Below are positions 24,274-33,452 of a stretch of DNA of 64,000 nt, in pieces. The DNA is taken from NCBI GenBank assembly GCA_947378305.1, contig CANCJJ010000006.1, positions 1 through 64,000 on the forward strand. Direction: 5' to 3'. The notes under the pieces are model-generated. The model did no database searches. It saw only the letters and a program-made list of their open reading frames with translations, and was not told the origin of the DNA. The first letter of the stretch is position 1; each line of letters opens with the position of its first letter. The position numbers were made by a program, and so were the translations under genes. The DNA comes from Phenylobacterium aquaticum (GTDB lineage Bacteria; Pseudomonadota; Alphaproteobacteria; Caulobacterales; Caulobacteraceae).

Positions 24274-26057
24274 CTCAAGGTCTCGGCTTCTGCGGGAGTG
24301 CTGGATTGGGTCTGCACGAGCCGGGCATAGAGCCCACCGGCCTTGACCAGGTCGTCATGGGTCCCGGTCTCGACAATCTGGCCCTGGTCGATGACGTGGA
24401 TCCGGTCAGCCCCCCGGACGGTTGAGAGGCGGTGGGCAATGAGAATGGTCGTTCGCCCCGCCATGAGCCGCGCCAGCGCCGCCTGAACCTGGGCTTCGCT
24501 TTCTGTATCCAGGGCGCTGGTTGCCTCGTCGAGCAGCAGGATCGGGGCGTTTTTCAGGAAGGCCCGGGCTATGGCGATCCTTTGCCTCTGTCCCCCGGAC
24601 AGGCGTGCGCCCGCCTCGCCAACAGACGTGGCATAGCCCCCGGGCAGGGCCTGGATAAAGTCATGGGCGGCTGCCGCTTCGGCTGCGGCCTCGATTTCGG
24701 CCTGGCTGGCATCGGGGCGAGCATAGGCGATATTGGCCTGAATGGTGTCGTCGAACAGGAAGGGCTCCTGAGTCACCAGGGCGATCTGGTGGCGCAGGGA
24801 CGTCAGGGTGATGTCGCGGATGTCGAAGCCATCAATCGTCACCCGCCCGGAAGTGACATCATAGAACCGGGGGATCAGGTTGAGCAGGGTACTCTTGCCG
24901 CCGCCTGAGGGGCCGACCAGGGCCACGGTCTCACCGCGGATGACCTTGAGGGTAATATGATTCAGGGTCGTGGGACCGTCCGCATAGGCGAAGCTGACGT
25001 CTTCAAAGACAATGGTCGCCATTCCGGATGGCAAGGGCTGACAGCCCGGGCGTTCACGGATTTCCGGCTCGATATCCAGGGCACTAAACAGTCGGCGCGC
25101 GGCTGAGAGGCCTTCGGCAAAGACCGTTTGCAGATTGGCCAGCTGGCGCAGGGACTGGGACGCCAGGGCCAGGGCTCCGATAAAGGCCACAAAGGCCCCC
25201 GCATTCATGCCGCCCGCCTGAGAGCGCCATCCCGCATAGCCAATGACGCCTGCCGTGATCAGGGTCATGAGGGTCTCCGTCGCAGGAGCCGCTCGGGCCC
25301 GAGCGTCCGCCCCCTTGATAAGGTGGGCCTGACGTCGGGTGACAACCTCGGCAACCCGGGATTCCTCGAAGGCCTCCCGGTTCTCGATCTTCACGACCCG
25401 GATCCCGTCCAGGCTTTCCATAATGGCGGTCGACAGGGCCGAGGTCTCGGTCATGGCCCCCTTGGCCGATTTCGTCGTGCGGCGGGAATATCGCTGCATG
25501 ATCAGGCTCGCGAGCGGGGCGGCCACCACCAGGGCCAGGGATAGCACCAGATCATTGGAGATCATGGCGGCAATGGCCCCGATCACCGTCAGCAGGTGTT
25601 GGGTATAGTTGATTATCCCGGCGGTAGCGGCCTCCCGGATCAGGCCCGCATCGTAGAGGACCGAGGCCAGGTGGGTGCCGGAATGTTGCGCCCTCAGCCG
25701 GGCCATGTCTGCCCGGACAAGCTTGCCGAACAACTGGATCTGGACATCGCCGACGACGCCGTTTCCGATCCGGTTAATCATCGAAGCCTGAACGACCTGG
25801 GCGATCCCGCGGGCCAGGGCCAGTCCGACAATGGTTAAGGGAATAGCGACCAAGGCACCGGGTTTGTGGCGGCCCAGAAGGTCATTGATGGCTGGCTCCA
25901 GGATCATGACCAGCTTGGTGCTGAGCCCGGCCACGAGCACCGCCATGACGCCTGCCAGAAGCAGACCCTTCCAGCGGGGCGCCAGGTACACCCGCCAGAC
26001 CCGCGCGAGCATGGCTGAGGTCGGTTGGGGCATTGGGTCCGCAGGGGCAGGTGTCAT
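24270..26057 (-). CDS. msbA: MsbA-like lipid A export ABC transporter
   Basis: A fused membrane/ATPase half-transporter of about 595 residues. The N-terminal half has six membrane helices. The ATPase domain (about 340-580) shows Walker A LVGPSGGGKSTLLNL, signature LSGGQRQRIAIARAFLK, Walker B ILLLDEATSALD and the switch His in IAHRLSTV. The position at the head of the lipid A operon supports flipping of lipid A-core. An upstream TTG at 26126 could extend it by 23 residues, but this ATG is favoured. Other exporters of this class (lipid or peptide) cannot be excluded from sequence alone. Confidence 0.87.
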   Translation of the reverse strand: MTPAPADPMPQPTSAMLARVWRVYLAPRWKGLLLAGVMAVLVAGLSTKLVMILEPAINDLLGRHKPGALVAIPLTIVGLALARGIAQVVQASMINRIGNGVVGDVQIQLFGKLVRADMARLRAQHSGTHLASVLYDAGLIREAATAGIINYTQHLLTVIGAIAAMISNDLVLSLALVVAAPLASLIMQRYSRRTTKSAKGAMTETSALSTAIMESLDGIRVVKIENREAFEESRVAEVVTRRQAHLIKGADARARAAPATETLMTLITAGVIGYAGWRSQAGGMNAGAFVAFIGALALASQSLRQLANLQTVFAEGLSAARRLFSALDIEPEIRERPGCQPLPSGMATIVFEDVSFAYADGPTTLNHITLKVIRGETVALVGPSGGGKSTLLNLIPRFYDVTSGRVTIDGFDIRDITLTSLRHQIALVTQEPFLFDDTIQANIAYARPDASQAEIEAAAEAAAAHDFIQALPGGYATSVGEAGARLSGGQRQRIAIARAFLKNAPILLLDEATSALDTESEAQVQAALARLMAGRTTILIAHRLSTVRGADRIHVIDQGQIVETGTHDDLVKAGGLYARLVQTQSSTPAEAETLR

Positions 26058-26245
26058 GGCCTTGGGGTCGGCTGTCGGGGCGGTGAAGTCAAGATGGCAA
26101 GGGCTGTCTGCGGCCAAGTCGGCCAAGATAGGGGTATTTCTGTGACCAATCAGGTGATTCCATCCTAGCTAGAAAAGCGCTACAGTTGTAGCACCTTGGG
26201 TGGCTGCATCGGGGGCGGGTGCAGGACAGTTCGGGGGAGATCAGC

Positions 26246-26911
26246 TTGGCGGAATTCGACCTGGAGACCTCGGCGGGTCGGCGACGCACCTATCTGAACT
26301 ATTTTTTGCAGGACCATGCCTTCCTGCGTCTGCGGTTTTCCAATGCCCATTGGGTGTCCGATGAGCTGGTGCGCACCAACCAGCCCTGGCCATTCCAGCT
26401 GGAAACCTGGCGGGATCAGGGTATTCGCACCATTATCAATCTGCGCGGTGGGTTCGACGCCAGTTTCTACGCTCTTGAAAAAGAAGCGTGCGCCCGCCTT
26501 GGTCTGAAACTGGTGGACTTCACGATCACCTCGCGTGAGGTCCCAAGCCGGGAGCGCATTCATGGCGCGAAGGCCCTGTTTGAAACCCTCGACTATCCCG
26601 CCCTGATGCACTGCAAGTCCGGTGCGGACCGGGCCGGTATCATGAGTGGCCTCTACCTGCATTTCCGTAAGGGCGTGGCGATCCGGGAGGCCATGTCGCA
26701 GTTGTCGCTGAAGTATCTGCACATCAAGGCGGGCAAGACCGGTGTGCTGGACTACGTCTTTGAGCGCTATCTTGCTGAGGGAGAGTCTGCGGGGCAGACC
26801 TTCCTGGAGTGGGTGGATAGTCCCGCCTATGACCCGGCAGCGATCAAGGCCGATTTTCGGTCAAACATGTGGGGCCGACTTCTCACCGAAACCCTGCTTC
26901 GGCGGGAATAG
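26246..26911 (+). CDS. Dual-specificity/tyrosine phosphatase-like protein, possible CtpA homologue
   Basis: A 221-residue protein with the CX5R active site HCKSGADRAG (Cys123, Arg129) and IINLRGG, as in dual-specificity phosphatases. The start is a TTG at 26246, chosen because GGGGGAG lies six bases before it; a GTG at 26219 is less well placed. It is divergent from the lipid A operon. In Caulobacter the essential CtpA, a phosphatase of this type, affects the outer membrane and is linked to removal of lipid A phosphate. The location makes the same role plausible, but orthology is not shown here. Confidence 0.8.
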   Translation: MAEFDLETSAGRRRTYLNYFLQDHAFLRLRFSNAHWVSDELVRTNQPWPFQLETWRDQGIRTIINLRGGFDASFYALEKEACARLGLKLVDFTITSREVPSRERIHGAKALFETLDYPALMHCKSGADRAGIMSGLYLHFRKGVAIREAMSQLSLKYLHIKAGKTGVLDYVFERYLAEGESAGQTFLEWVDSPAYDPAAIKADFRSNMWGRLLTETLLRRE

Positions 26912-26918
26912 TCCAGAT

Positions 26919-27155
26919 CTAGTCGTGGTTGTGGTCGGTTTCCGGATCCAGCAGCTTGTGGGCGTGGATAATGAAATAGCGCATCAGGGCATTATCCACC
27001 GTTGACTGGGCCTTGGCCCGCCAGGCGTCTGCAGCTTCCTGATAGCTTGAATAAGCACCGACCAGGTCTACCTTGGACAGGTCCCGAAACTCGATATTGT
27101 CCAGGCTGGCCAGTTCGCCGCCAATGACCAGATGCAAAAGTTGCCGGTGAGGCAT
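26919..27155 (-). CDS. DUF4170 protein
   Basis: A 78-residue protein of the DUF4170 family: QLLHLVIGGEL near the N-terminus, then VGAYSSYQEAADAWRAKAQ and TVDNALMRYFIIHAHKLLDP. The family is small, alphaproteobacterial and of unknown function. It converges on the phosphatase gene with only seven bases between their ends. The 168 bases upstream of it, before pmbA, are AT-rich and presumably contain its promoter, but no clear elements stood out. Confidence 0.88.
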   Translation of the reverse strand: MPHRQLLHLVIGGELASLDNIEFRDLSKVDLVGAYSSYQEAADAWRAKAQSTVDNALMRYFIIHAHKLLDPETDHNHD

Positions 27156-27323
27156 TGCGCAGTTACTCCGAAACAGGTTCGCTCACTCAGGTGCAGGCTA
27201 CAGGTCCGGGGTTAAGGTATGATTGACCCTGCCCAAAATGACGCAATTCTCTGAGTTTTGATGCTGAAAAATCGCAAATTCATCAAGAACTGCCCTCATT
27301 CGGCACAATTTTGCACCAAATTC

Positions 27324-28664
27324 TTACTTCCCAGCTATGGCCAGGCCGTCCACCAGGATTGACGGGGCGTTTGCGGAACCGCGAAATTCCAGGTCTGACC
27401 CCGGAACCATGCGGGCATAGATATCCAGAAGATTGCCTGCCACCGTGATCTCCGTCACCGGATAGGCCAAGGCTCCGCCTTCAAACCAGAAACCGGCACA
27501 TCCCACCGACCAGTCGCCCGTATTGGGGTTCAAGGAAGGGCCAAACATGGAGGTAATCAGGAGGCCCGCTCCGGCCTCGGCCATGAGTCCGGCCTGGTCG
27601 ATCTGTCCGGGAAGCAGGGTCAGGTTCGATGTGCCCACACCCGATGGCCCCGCCATGCCCCTGGATGCGTGGCCTGTGGGCTCCAGGCCCAACTGGCGCG
27701 CAGATGACAGGTTCAAGAGCCAGGTGGTCAGAACCCCGTCTTCAATGAGGGACCAGGGCCGGTTGGCAAGGCCTTCGTCATCGAAGGGCGAGGACCCAAG
27801 CCCCCGGACCTTGTGCGGGTCATCGACAATATCAATGCCCCTGGCGAAGATCTGCTGACCAAGCTTGTCCTTCAGGAATGAGGAGCCCCGGGCAATTGAG
27901 GGGCCGCCAATGGCTCCGATCAGGGGACCAATCAAGGACGTGGCCAACCGGTTTTCGAAAATGACCGGGGCTGTGGTTGAGGCAATCTTCCGAGCGCCCA
28001 GTCGGGCAGCAGCCCTGCGTCCCGCCTCTGCCCCCAGGGTTTCAGGGGAGGGAAGGTCGGAATGCCAGCGTGCTGAGCGCCCCTCATACCCGCTTTCCAT
28101 ATCGTCGCCTTCACCGGCAACCACGGACGCGCCAAGGGAAAAACTCGAGGCCTGATGGGCACCCACAAAGCCCTTCGAGGTGACCAGTCGCCAGATCGAA
28201 CGCGCGGCACTCGCCGAACCGCCGTCTGAATTCCGGATTTCGGGCATGTCCAGGGCTGCGGCTTCAACCCGTCTTGCGAGGGTCTCCAGCGCTTCCGGGT
28301 TGGGCTCGGTCGGATCGAACAGGTCGAGTTCTGGCCGCAAGTCAGTGGCGTGCAGACCTTCATCCGCGAGGCCCGCATAGGGGTCTTCCGGGGCCAGGCG
28401 GGCCATGGCGACGGCGCGCTCGACAAGGCGGGCCCGGGCCTCGGGGGAAACATCAGACCCCGAGACGGTCGCATGTCTCTGGCCAACAAACACCCTCAGG
28501 CTTAGGTCGCGGGACTCTTCGCGCTCAACCTCTTCCAGCTTGCCCTGCCGAACAGTGATGCCCAGGGCCTGGCGCTCGGCACTGACCGCTTCTGCGGCGT
28601 CTGCGCCCGCATGGAGGGCAGATTTTACGATATCGGAAAGCAGGTTCTCATCCATAGCCGTCAT
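27324..28664 (-). CDS. pmbA: PmbA (TldE) metalloprotease subunit
   Basis: A 446-residue member of the TldD/PmbA family, partner of TldD in a heterodimeric protease that processes small peptides and degrades unfolded ones. Motifs include ITVRQGKLEEVEREESRDLSLRV at the N-terminus and, towards the C-terminus, GLANRPWSLIEDGVLTTWLLNL and NPNTGDWSVGCAGFW. As expected for PmbA, it lacks the HExxxH site, which is in TldD at 42973-44403. A second ATG nine bases in is an alternative start. Confidence 0.94.
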   Translation of the reverse strand: MTAMDENLLSDIVKSALHAGADAAEAVSAERQALGITVRQGKLEEVEREESRDLSLRVFVGQRHATVSGSDVSPEARARLVERAVAMARLAPEDPYAGLADEGLHATDLRPELDLFDPTEPNPEALETLARRVEAAALDMPEIRNSDGGSASAARSIWRLVTSKGFVGAHQASSFSLGASVVAGEGDDMESGYEGRSARWHSDLPSPETLGAEAGRRAAARLGARKIASTTAPVIFENRLATSLIGPLIGAIGGPSIARGSSFLKDKLGQQIFARGIDIVDDPHKVRGLGSSPFDDEGLANRPWSLIEDGVLTTWLLNLSSARQLGLEPTGHASRGMAGPSGVGTSNLTLLPGQIDQAGLMAEAGAGLLITSMFGPSLNPNTGDWSVGCAGFWFEGGALAYPVTEITVAGNLLDIYARMVPGSDLEFRGSANAPSILVDGLAIAGK

Positions 28665-28702
28665 ATGGCCACGCTCAAGCCCATGAGCAAGCCGCGATAG
28701 AG

Positions 28703-29104
28703 CTAGGGCAGGGCATAAAACATCAGGGTTGCGCTCAGAAAGATGTAAGCCACCCAGGTCAGGACGATTCCGGTCGCTCTCGGTACCGAAGTGCCCCCCG
28801 ACTGCGACAAGCCTATGGCGTGCAGGACACGCCCGGAAAACATGAGCAGGCCTGCCAGATGAATCGCCAGGGGCGAGGCCCCCACAACTGCCAGAACGGC
28901 CAGGCCCGCGACGGCCGTTGGCACATATTCCGTCGCATTGCCAAAGGCCCGGATCGCCCGGGCGAGTTCAGGGACCCCTTCATCGCCAAGCACCACCTTG
29001 TGCAATTGCCTTTGACGAACCACCAACAAGGACAGAACCAGAAGCAAAATGATGTGCAACCCGGCCCAGAGGGCGGCGGCGTGACCTGACATTCCAGTGT
29101 CCAT
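28703..29104 (-). CDS. MAPEG family membrane protein
   Basis: A 133-residue protein with four predicted membrane helices. It matches the MAPEG (eicosanoid/glutathione metabolism) family: ARAIRAFGNATEYVP after helix 1, the middle helices, and GRVLHAIGLS with conserved Arg/His. Bacterial MAPEG proteins of this kind are glutathione-associated membrane enzymes or of unknown role. It lies between pmbA and ubiD on the same strand; no clear functional link is seen. Confidence 0.88.
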   Translation of the reverse strand: MDTGMSGHAAALWAGLHIILLLVLSLLVVRQRQLHKVVLGDEGVPELARAIRAFGNATEYVPTAVAGLAVLAVVGASPLAIHLAGLLMFSGRVLHAIGLSQSGGTSVPRATGIVLTWVAYIFLSATLMFYALP

Positions 29105-29171
29105 CTGAGCAATATCCTCAAGGGGTGACCAGAACGGTCAGGGCATATCATCGGGCCTCAGCCCATTCAGG

Positions 29172-30698
29172 TCAGTCGACAGGCTCTCCCGAGCCCGGCA
29201 AGCCAAGCCTGGACCACTTTTCAGTGACCGCAGCTATGGTTTCAGCATTCATACCGAGCTTTTCGCCCCAAACCCGGTGGGTTTCCGGCGGAAGCTTGTT
29301 GGTGGCATCAAGTCCGATCTTGGACCCTAACCCACTCTCGGGCGAAGCAAAATCAAGATAATCGATGGGGGTGTTTTCTATCAGGGTAATGTCCCGTGCC
29401 GGGTCCATGCGGGTCGAGAGAGCCCACATAACGTCCTTCCAGTCCCGGGCATTGATGTCGTCATCCACGACAATGACCCATTTTGTGTACATGAACTGTC
29501 GAAGATAGCTCCAGACCCCCATCATCACCCGCTTGGCATGACCGGGATAGGCCTTCTTCATGGAGACGACGGCTATCCGGTAGGAACATCCCTCGGGCGG
29601 CAGCCAGAAATCGATGATCTCTGGAAACTGCTGGCGAAGGAGCGGAATGAAAACCTCATTCAAGGCCTCGCCCAGGACGGAGGGCTCATCCGGTGGCCGT
29701 CCCGTGAAGGTGGTCAGGTAGATCGGATTGCGCCGCATGGTGATGGCGCTCACCTTGAAGACCGGGAAGGGCTCAACCGAATTGTAATAGCCTGTGTGGT
29801 CGCCGTAAGGGCCCTCGTCGGCATATTCATCCAGCATGACATGGCCTTCGATGACGATTTCCGCCTGGGCCGGGACCATGAGCGGAACAGTCTTGGCGGG
29901 CACCAGGTCCACCTTTGAGCCCCGCATCAGGCCCGCGAACTGGTATTCGGAGAGCGTGTCAGGCACAGGCGTCACCGCGGCCAGGATGGTCCCGGGATCG
30001 GCTCCGATGACGGCGCAGGCCGGGAGGGCCTCGGGCTTGCCGGCCGCCTTCCAGCGCTGCAGGTGCTGGGCTCCGCCCCGGTGGGCCAGCCAACGCATGA
30101 CGGTCCGGTCCTTGGAGAGGACCTGCATCCGGTAAATGCCGAGATTGAAATTGTCTTCCCGCGCGTCGGACGGGCCCTTGGTCACGACCAGGGGCCAGGT
30201 GATCAGGGGGGCAGGCTCCCCGGGCCAGCAGGTCTGGATGGGAAGTTTCGTCAGGTCGATCTGATCACCCGTCAATACGATTTCCTGCACGGGCGCTGTC
30301 TTGACCGCATTCGGGCGCATGGCCATGACCGTGCGGGCCAGGGGAAGCATGTCGAAGGCGTCTTTCAGGCCGCGCGGCGGTTCGGGCGCGCGCAGAAAGG
30401 CCAGGAGTTCGCCCACCTCCCGCAGGTCCTGGGCTGTGGTCCTTTCCCGCCCGTCCAGGGTCACGCCCATGGCCACCCGTTTGACGGTCCCGAACAGATT
30501 GACCAGGCAGGGCATGTTGGAGGGCTCGCCGTCGGCGCGAATGACGTTTTCGAACAGGACGGCCGGGCCACCCTGGGCCAGGAGCCGCCGCTGAATTTCG
30601 GTCATTTCCAGCACGGTAGAGACCGGCTCGGTCACGCGCACCAGTTCACCCGCAGCTTCCAGCTTGGCAATGAAGTCGCGTAGGGATTTGTAGGCCAT
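29172..30698 (-). CDS. ubiD: UbiD-family decarboxylase
   Basis: Prenylated-FMN-dependent decarboxylase of 508 residues, the usual UbiD length. In ubiquinone synthesis it removes the carboxyl group from 3-polyprenyl-4-hydroxybenzoate. Visible features: start [19 protein letters not shown], the block around [20 protein letters not shown], the metal/prFMN region [23 protein letters not shown] and the C-terminal [11 protein letters not shown]. The chosen ATG begins the conserved region; upstream in-frame starts would add 16 residues. ubiA lies 4 kb away on the same strand. No ubiX flavin prenyltransferase is in the window. Confidence 0.93.
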   Translation of the reverse strand: MAYKSLRDFIAKLEAAGELVRVTEPVSTVLEMTEIQRRLLAQGGPAVLFENVIRADGEPSNMPCLVNLFGTVKRVAMGVTLDGRERTTAQDLREVGELLAFLRAPEPPRGLKDAFDMLPLARTVMAMRPNAVKTAPVQEIVLTGDQIDLTKLPIQTCWPGEPAPLITWPLVVTKGPSDAREDNFNLGIYRMQVLSKDRTVMRWLAHRGGAQHLQRWKAAGKPEALPACAVIGADPGTILAAVTPVPDTLSEYQFAGLMRGSKVDLVPAKTVPLMVPAQAEIVIEGHVMLDEYADEGPYGDHTGYYNSVEPFPVFKVSAITMRRNPIYLTTFTGRPPDEPSVLGEALNEVFIPLLRQQFPEIIDFWLPPEGCSYRIAVVSMKKAYPGHAKRVMMGVWSYLRQFMYTKWVIVVDDDINARDWKDVMWALSTRMDPARDITLIENTPIDYLDFASPESGLGSKIGLDATNKLPPETHRVWGEKLGMNAETIAAVTEKWSRLGLPGSGEPVD

Positions 30699-30800
30699 GA
30701 AGTTACTCTGCGAGGGCGGGTATAGGCAGGGCAGGTCTAAAGCCATGCCTGCGGCCTGTCACGTCTTGCCGACAGACGAGACGCCTTTAGAGTGTCCAGC

Positions 30801-31028
30801 ATGAAACAAATCGATCTTGATGACCTGCCGCCAAAACTGGCTGAGCGCCTTCTGGGCCTGGAGGTCGGCGAGGACCTCCTACTGGTGCAGTCCGGACTTA
30901 TTGTCGGTCGTTTGACAGCTTCGGTCCCCTCGAGACCAGACCCCGCCGCCCTGGACGTTCCGCCACCCACGGAAAGCCCCGCCGAGGTCTTCGAGCAGTT
31001 TCGCTCCCTGATGGAAGACGAGTTCTGA
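30801..31028 (+). CDS. Small acidic protein of unknown function
   Basis: A 75-residue acidic protein starting MKQIDLDDLPPKLAERLLGLEVGED. The first 40 residues look like a short beta-rich, antitoxin-like or SpoVT/AbrB-like fold, and the second half is proline-rich with an acidic C-terminus. I do not recognise the family, and no toxin gene lies next to it. It is divergent from ubiD (102 bases between starts) and convergent with the methyltransferase gene. Coding is supported by a plausible start, compact spacing and codon use like its neighbours. Confidence 0.6.
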   Translation: MKQIDLDDLPPKLAERLLGLEVGEDLLLVQSGLIVGRLTASVPSRPDPAALDVPPPTESPAEVFEQFRSLMEDEF

Positions 31029-31058
31029 GGCCAGTTGCAGTTTGGTCGCCTGGGGCTC

Positions 31059-31718
31059 TCAGGCCATCGCCCAGACCGAGGTCTTCTTGACTTCCTGGTC
31101 TTCCAGCTCGCGGGTTGTTGCGACCTGATATTCGGCGAGCTTTTCCAGGCCCTGTTTGGGAAAATAGCTTCGCCCCGGATCGCCGATCAGGACGGTGGTA
31201 CCCGCACGCCTCGCCAGGGAAAGCCAGGCCATGACCTGGTCCGTCATGGGCTTTTCATAGCAGATGTCCCCGGCAAGGATCAGGTCGATGGCGGGAGGGG
31301 GGCTGTCGAGCAGGTTGGCATCCGTAAAGTCCACAGACACCTGATTGACCTCGGCATTCAGGGACAGGGCGGCCCCGCAGAAACTGTCAATGTCTGTAGC
31401 CAGGACGTGGGCCGCACCCGCATGCATGGCGGAAATGCCGACCAGGCCGGAGCCTGAAGCAAAATCGATGACCCGCCGTCCCCGGACCACCTCGGGTCGA
31501 TCCAGAACATAGCGTGCCAGGGCCTGTCCGCCTGCCCAGGCGAAGGCCCAGAAGGGCGGCGGCAGGCCGATTTCCTCAAGGGCCTCCTCTGTCATGCGCC
31601 AGATCGGGGTGATTTCGTCGGCCAGATACAGGGAAAGCTCCGGCGTATGCGGTGGACATTGCAGGCGCGTATGCGCGCGGATGAAGGCGCAGCGCCCCTC
31701 AAATGTGGGTTCGATCAT
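31059..31718 (-). CDS. Class I methyltransferase, probable ETF-beta lysine methyltransferase
   Basis: A 219-residue SAM-dependent methyltransferase. It shows the Rossmann motif VIDFASGSGLVGISAMHAGA, the acidic loop ATDID, and DLILAGDICYEKPM in place of motif II. FWAFAWAGGQALARYVLD is typical of the METTL20/ETFB-KMT group, which methylates lysines of electron-transfer flavoprotein beta in mitochondria and in some alphaproteobacteria. No ETF genes are in the window, so the substrate rests on family resemblance. Ribosomal protein or nicotinamide methyltransferase relatives are the alternatives. Confidence 0.8.
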   Translation of the reverse strand: MIEPTFEGRCAFIRAHTRLQCPPHTPELSLYLADEITPIWRMTEEALEEIGLPPPFWAFAWAGGQALARYVLDRPEVVRGRRVIDFASGSGLVGISAMHAGAAHVLATDIDSFCGAALSLNAEVNQVSVDFTDANLLDSPPPAIDLILAGDICYEKPMTDQVMAWLSLARRAGTTVLIGDPGRSYFPKQGLEKLAEYQVATTRELEDQEVKKTSVWAMA

Positions 31719-31726
31719 CTGTGAGC

Positions 31727-32662
31727 TCAGGCCATGGCCCGGTTCGTCGCCTGGCGGAAGACGGCCATATAGCCAGCGGGTTCATAGAGCATGTGCCGGG
31801 TCACCCCCTTGGCTGCCAATAGTCTGTGGGCCTCGGGGAGGCGGTAGCAGGGCAGGTGCATGAACATGTGATGTTCGCAGTGATAGTTCACGTAATACGG
31901 AGCCATCATGGCCCGGGCCAAGAGGCCGGCACGGGTGGTCCGGGCCTGACGAAGGGGATCGGGTTCACCCTCGGCGATACAGGCGTGTTCGCCGATATTT
32001 CTCAAGCGCGTGATGACCTGGAACCAGGTGGCCTGGGGCAGGACCCATAGCACGGGCCAGGCCCACCAGGCTCCGAAGGGCGCGGCCAGGACTGTCATGA
32101 CCAGCCCGCCCAGCAGCCAGCGGCGCTTTCGGCGGATTTCCTCAATGATTATGGGCAGAAGTGGCTCACCCGGCTTTCGTGCCTCCAGTCGTTTTGCAAA
32201 ATCCCCAAACCTTAGCTTCAGAAAGGTCTGGCCCGTCAGGTCTCTCAGGAGTTTGCGACGCAGGGACAGGGGGGTGATGGGAAAGGGCGCGGACAGGCCA
32301 AGATCGGGATCTTCCGCCTGCTGGGCATAACGGTGGTGGCCCAGATGGTAGGTCCTGTAGCGGTGAAGCCCGCCGCCGGTCAGCCATTCGCCAGCAAGGT
32401 CATTGATCCGGTTATCGGGATGCAGAGCCCCATGGGCAGCGTCATGCATGAGTATGGCCAGCCCCAGCTGACGCCCGCCTATGACAAGTATGGCCAGGGG
32501 CAGGAGTCCTGGCACGGCAATGGTCAGCCCGGCCATACCCAAAATGACCAGCCAGGCATGGGCAATGAGCAGCAGGCCCCGCCAGGACGAGCGCCGGGTT
32601 AACCGGTCCCACTCCGGGACGGTGAAATAGGTCTTTGGGTCAATGCGTGCAGCTGCAGCCAT
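31727..32662 (-). CDS. Membrane fatty acid desaturase
   Basis: A di-iron membrane enzyme of about 311 residues. Three histidine boxes are visible: HDAAHG, HLGHHRYAQ and, near the C-terminus, HCEHH, with several hydrophobic helices between. These are the iron ligands of the desaturase/hydroxylase family. The double-bond position and the lipid substrate cannot be inferred. The ATG at 32662 is used; an in-frame GTG at 32677 is an alternative. It ends eight bases before the upstream end of the methyltransferase gene. Confidence 0.9.
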   Translation of the reverse strand: MAAAARIDPKTYFTVPEWDRLTRRSSWRGLLLIAHAWLVILGMAGLTIAVPGLLPLAILVIGGRQLGLAILMHDAAHGALHPDNRINDLAGEWLTGGGLHRYRTYHLGHHRYAQQAEDPDLGLSAPFPITPLSLRRKLLRDLTGQTFLKLRFGDFAKRLEARKPGEPLLPIIIEEIRRKRRWLLGGLVMTVLAAPFGAWWAWPVLWVLPQATWFQVITRLRNIGEHACIAEGEPDPLRQARTTRAGLLARAMMAPYYVNYHCEHHMFMHLPCYRLPEAHRLLAAKGVTRHMLYEPAGYMAVFRQATNRAMA

Positions 32663-32707
32663 TCCCCACCATCTCACGGAATCGACGGGGACAGAAGGGC
32701 CTCGCGA

Positions 32708-33382
32708 TTAGCCGGTGATGGGCTTGAGGATGATTTCCACCCGGCGATTGCGCGCCCGGCCGTCGACCGTCTCATTCGAGGCCACGGGATAGGCAGAGCC
32801 CCGACCCGCCACCATCAGCCGGGCCCGAAGGACCCCGCGCTTTTGCACCAGATAGTCAGCCACAGACGCTGCGCGGCGCTCGGACAGGCCCTGGTTATAA
32901 CTCGCTGAGCCGGTGGAATCGGCATGTCCCACAACATCGACCGTCGTCTGGGGGTATTTGTTCAAGGTGTCCGCCACCTCATTCAGGACCGGGAAGAAGC
33001 CAGGCTGAATGTCTGACCGGTCCGTACCAAAGGTGATGTCGCCCGGCATTTGCAGGATGATATTGTCGCCCTGTCGCGCGACATTGACCCCGGAGCCAGC
33101 CAGGTTCTGGCGCAGTTCTGCTTGCTGCTTGTCCATGTAATTGCCAACGGCGGCCCCGGCCAGCGCCCCGATTCCGGCCCCGATCAGGGCATTCTTTCGG
33201 CCCTGTTCACCATTGGACGTATTGGTCAGATACCCCAGCAAAGCCCCGCCCAAGGCCCCGCTCAGCAGTCCGGTCTTGGTATTGCTGCGAACGGTCTGGC
33301 CCGTCATCGGATCGACCGTTGTGCAAGCGGTCATGGCGATGACGGCGGTCAGGCAGGCCAGGGACGAGACGAATTTTTGCAT
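32708..33382 (-). CDS. OmpA-family lipoprotein with glycine-zipper
   Basis: A 224-residue lipoprotein. The N-terminal signal ends in a lipobox (IAMTAC, Cys20). A glycine-zipper region follows (GLLSGALGGALLGYL and ALIGAGIGALAGAAVGNYM, about 38-82), then an OmpA domain (about 110-220) with DVVGHADSTGSASYNQGLS and RRAASVADYL, which binds peptidoglycan. It is probably anchored in the outer membrane and tethered to the wall, like the YiaD family. Confidence 0.93.
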   Translation of the reverse strand: MQKFVSSLACLTAVIAMTACTTVDPMTGQTVRSNTKTGLLSGALGGALLGYLTNTSNGEQGRKNALIGAGIGALAGAAVGNYMDKQQAELRQNLAGSGVNVARQGDNIILQMPGDITFGTDRSDIQPGFFPVLNEVADTLNKYPQTTVDVVGHADSTGSASYNQGLSERRAASVADYLVQKRGVLRARLMVAGRGSAYPVASNETVDGRARNRRVEIILKPITG

Positions 33383-33452
33383 GAAAGACTCCGAAAAATG
33401 TGGAGCCCATTTCCAAACCTGCCGGGCTTGGCGTCAATCCTGGGGAAACCCC

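Noticed and set aside
23306-24346. A 346-codon open frame on the plus strand opposite the CDF and DUF374 genes.
   Set aside because: It runs antisense through two well-supported genes, and its Met/Val-rich part mirrors the His/Asp-rich N-terminus of the CDF protein.
30801-31028. Calling the 75-residue protein the antitoxin of a toxin-antitoxin pair.
   Set aside because: No toxin-like partner is adjacent on either side and the family match is not clear.
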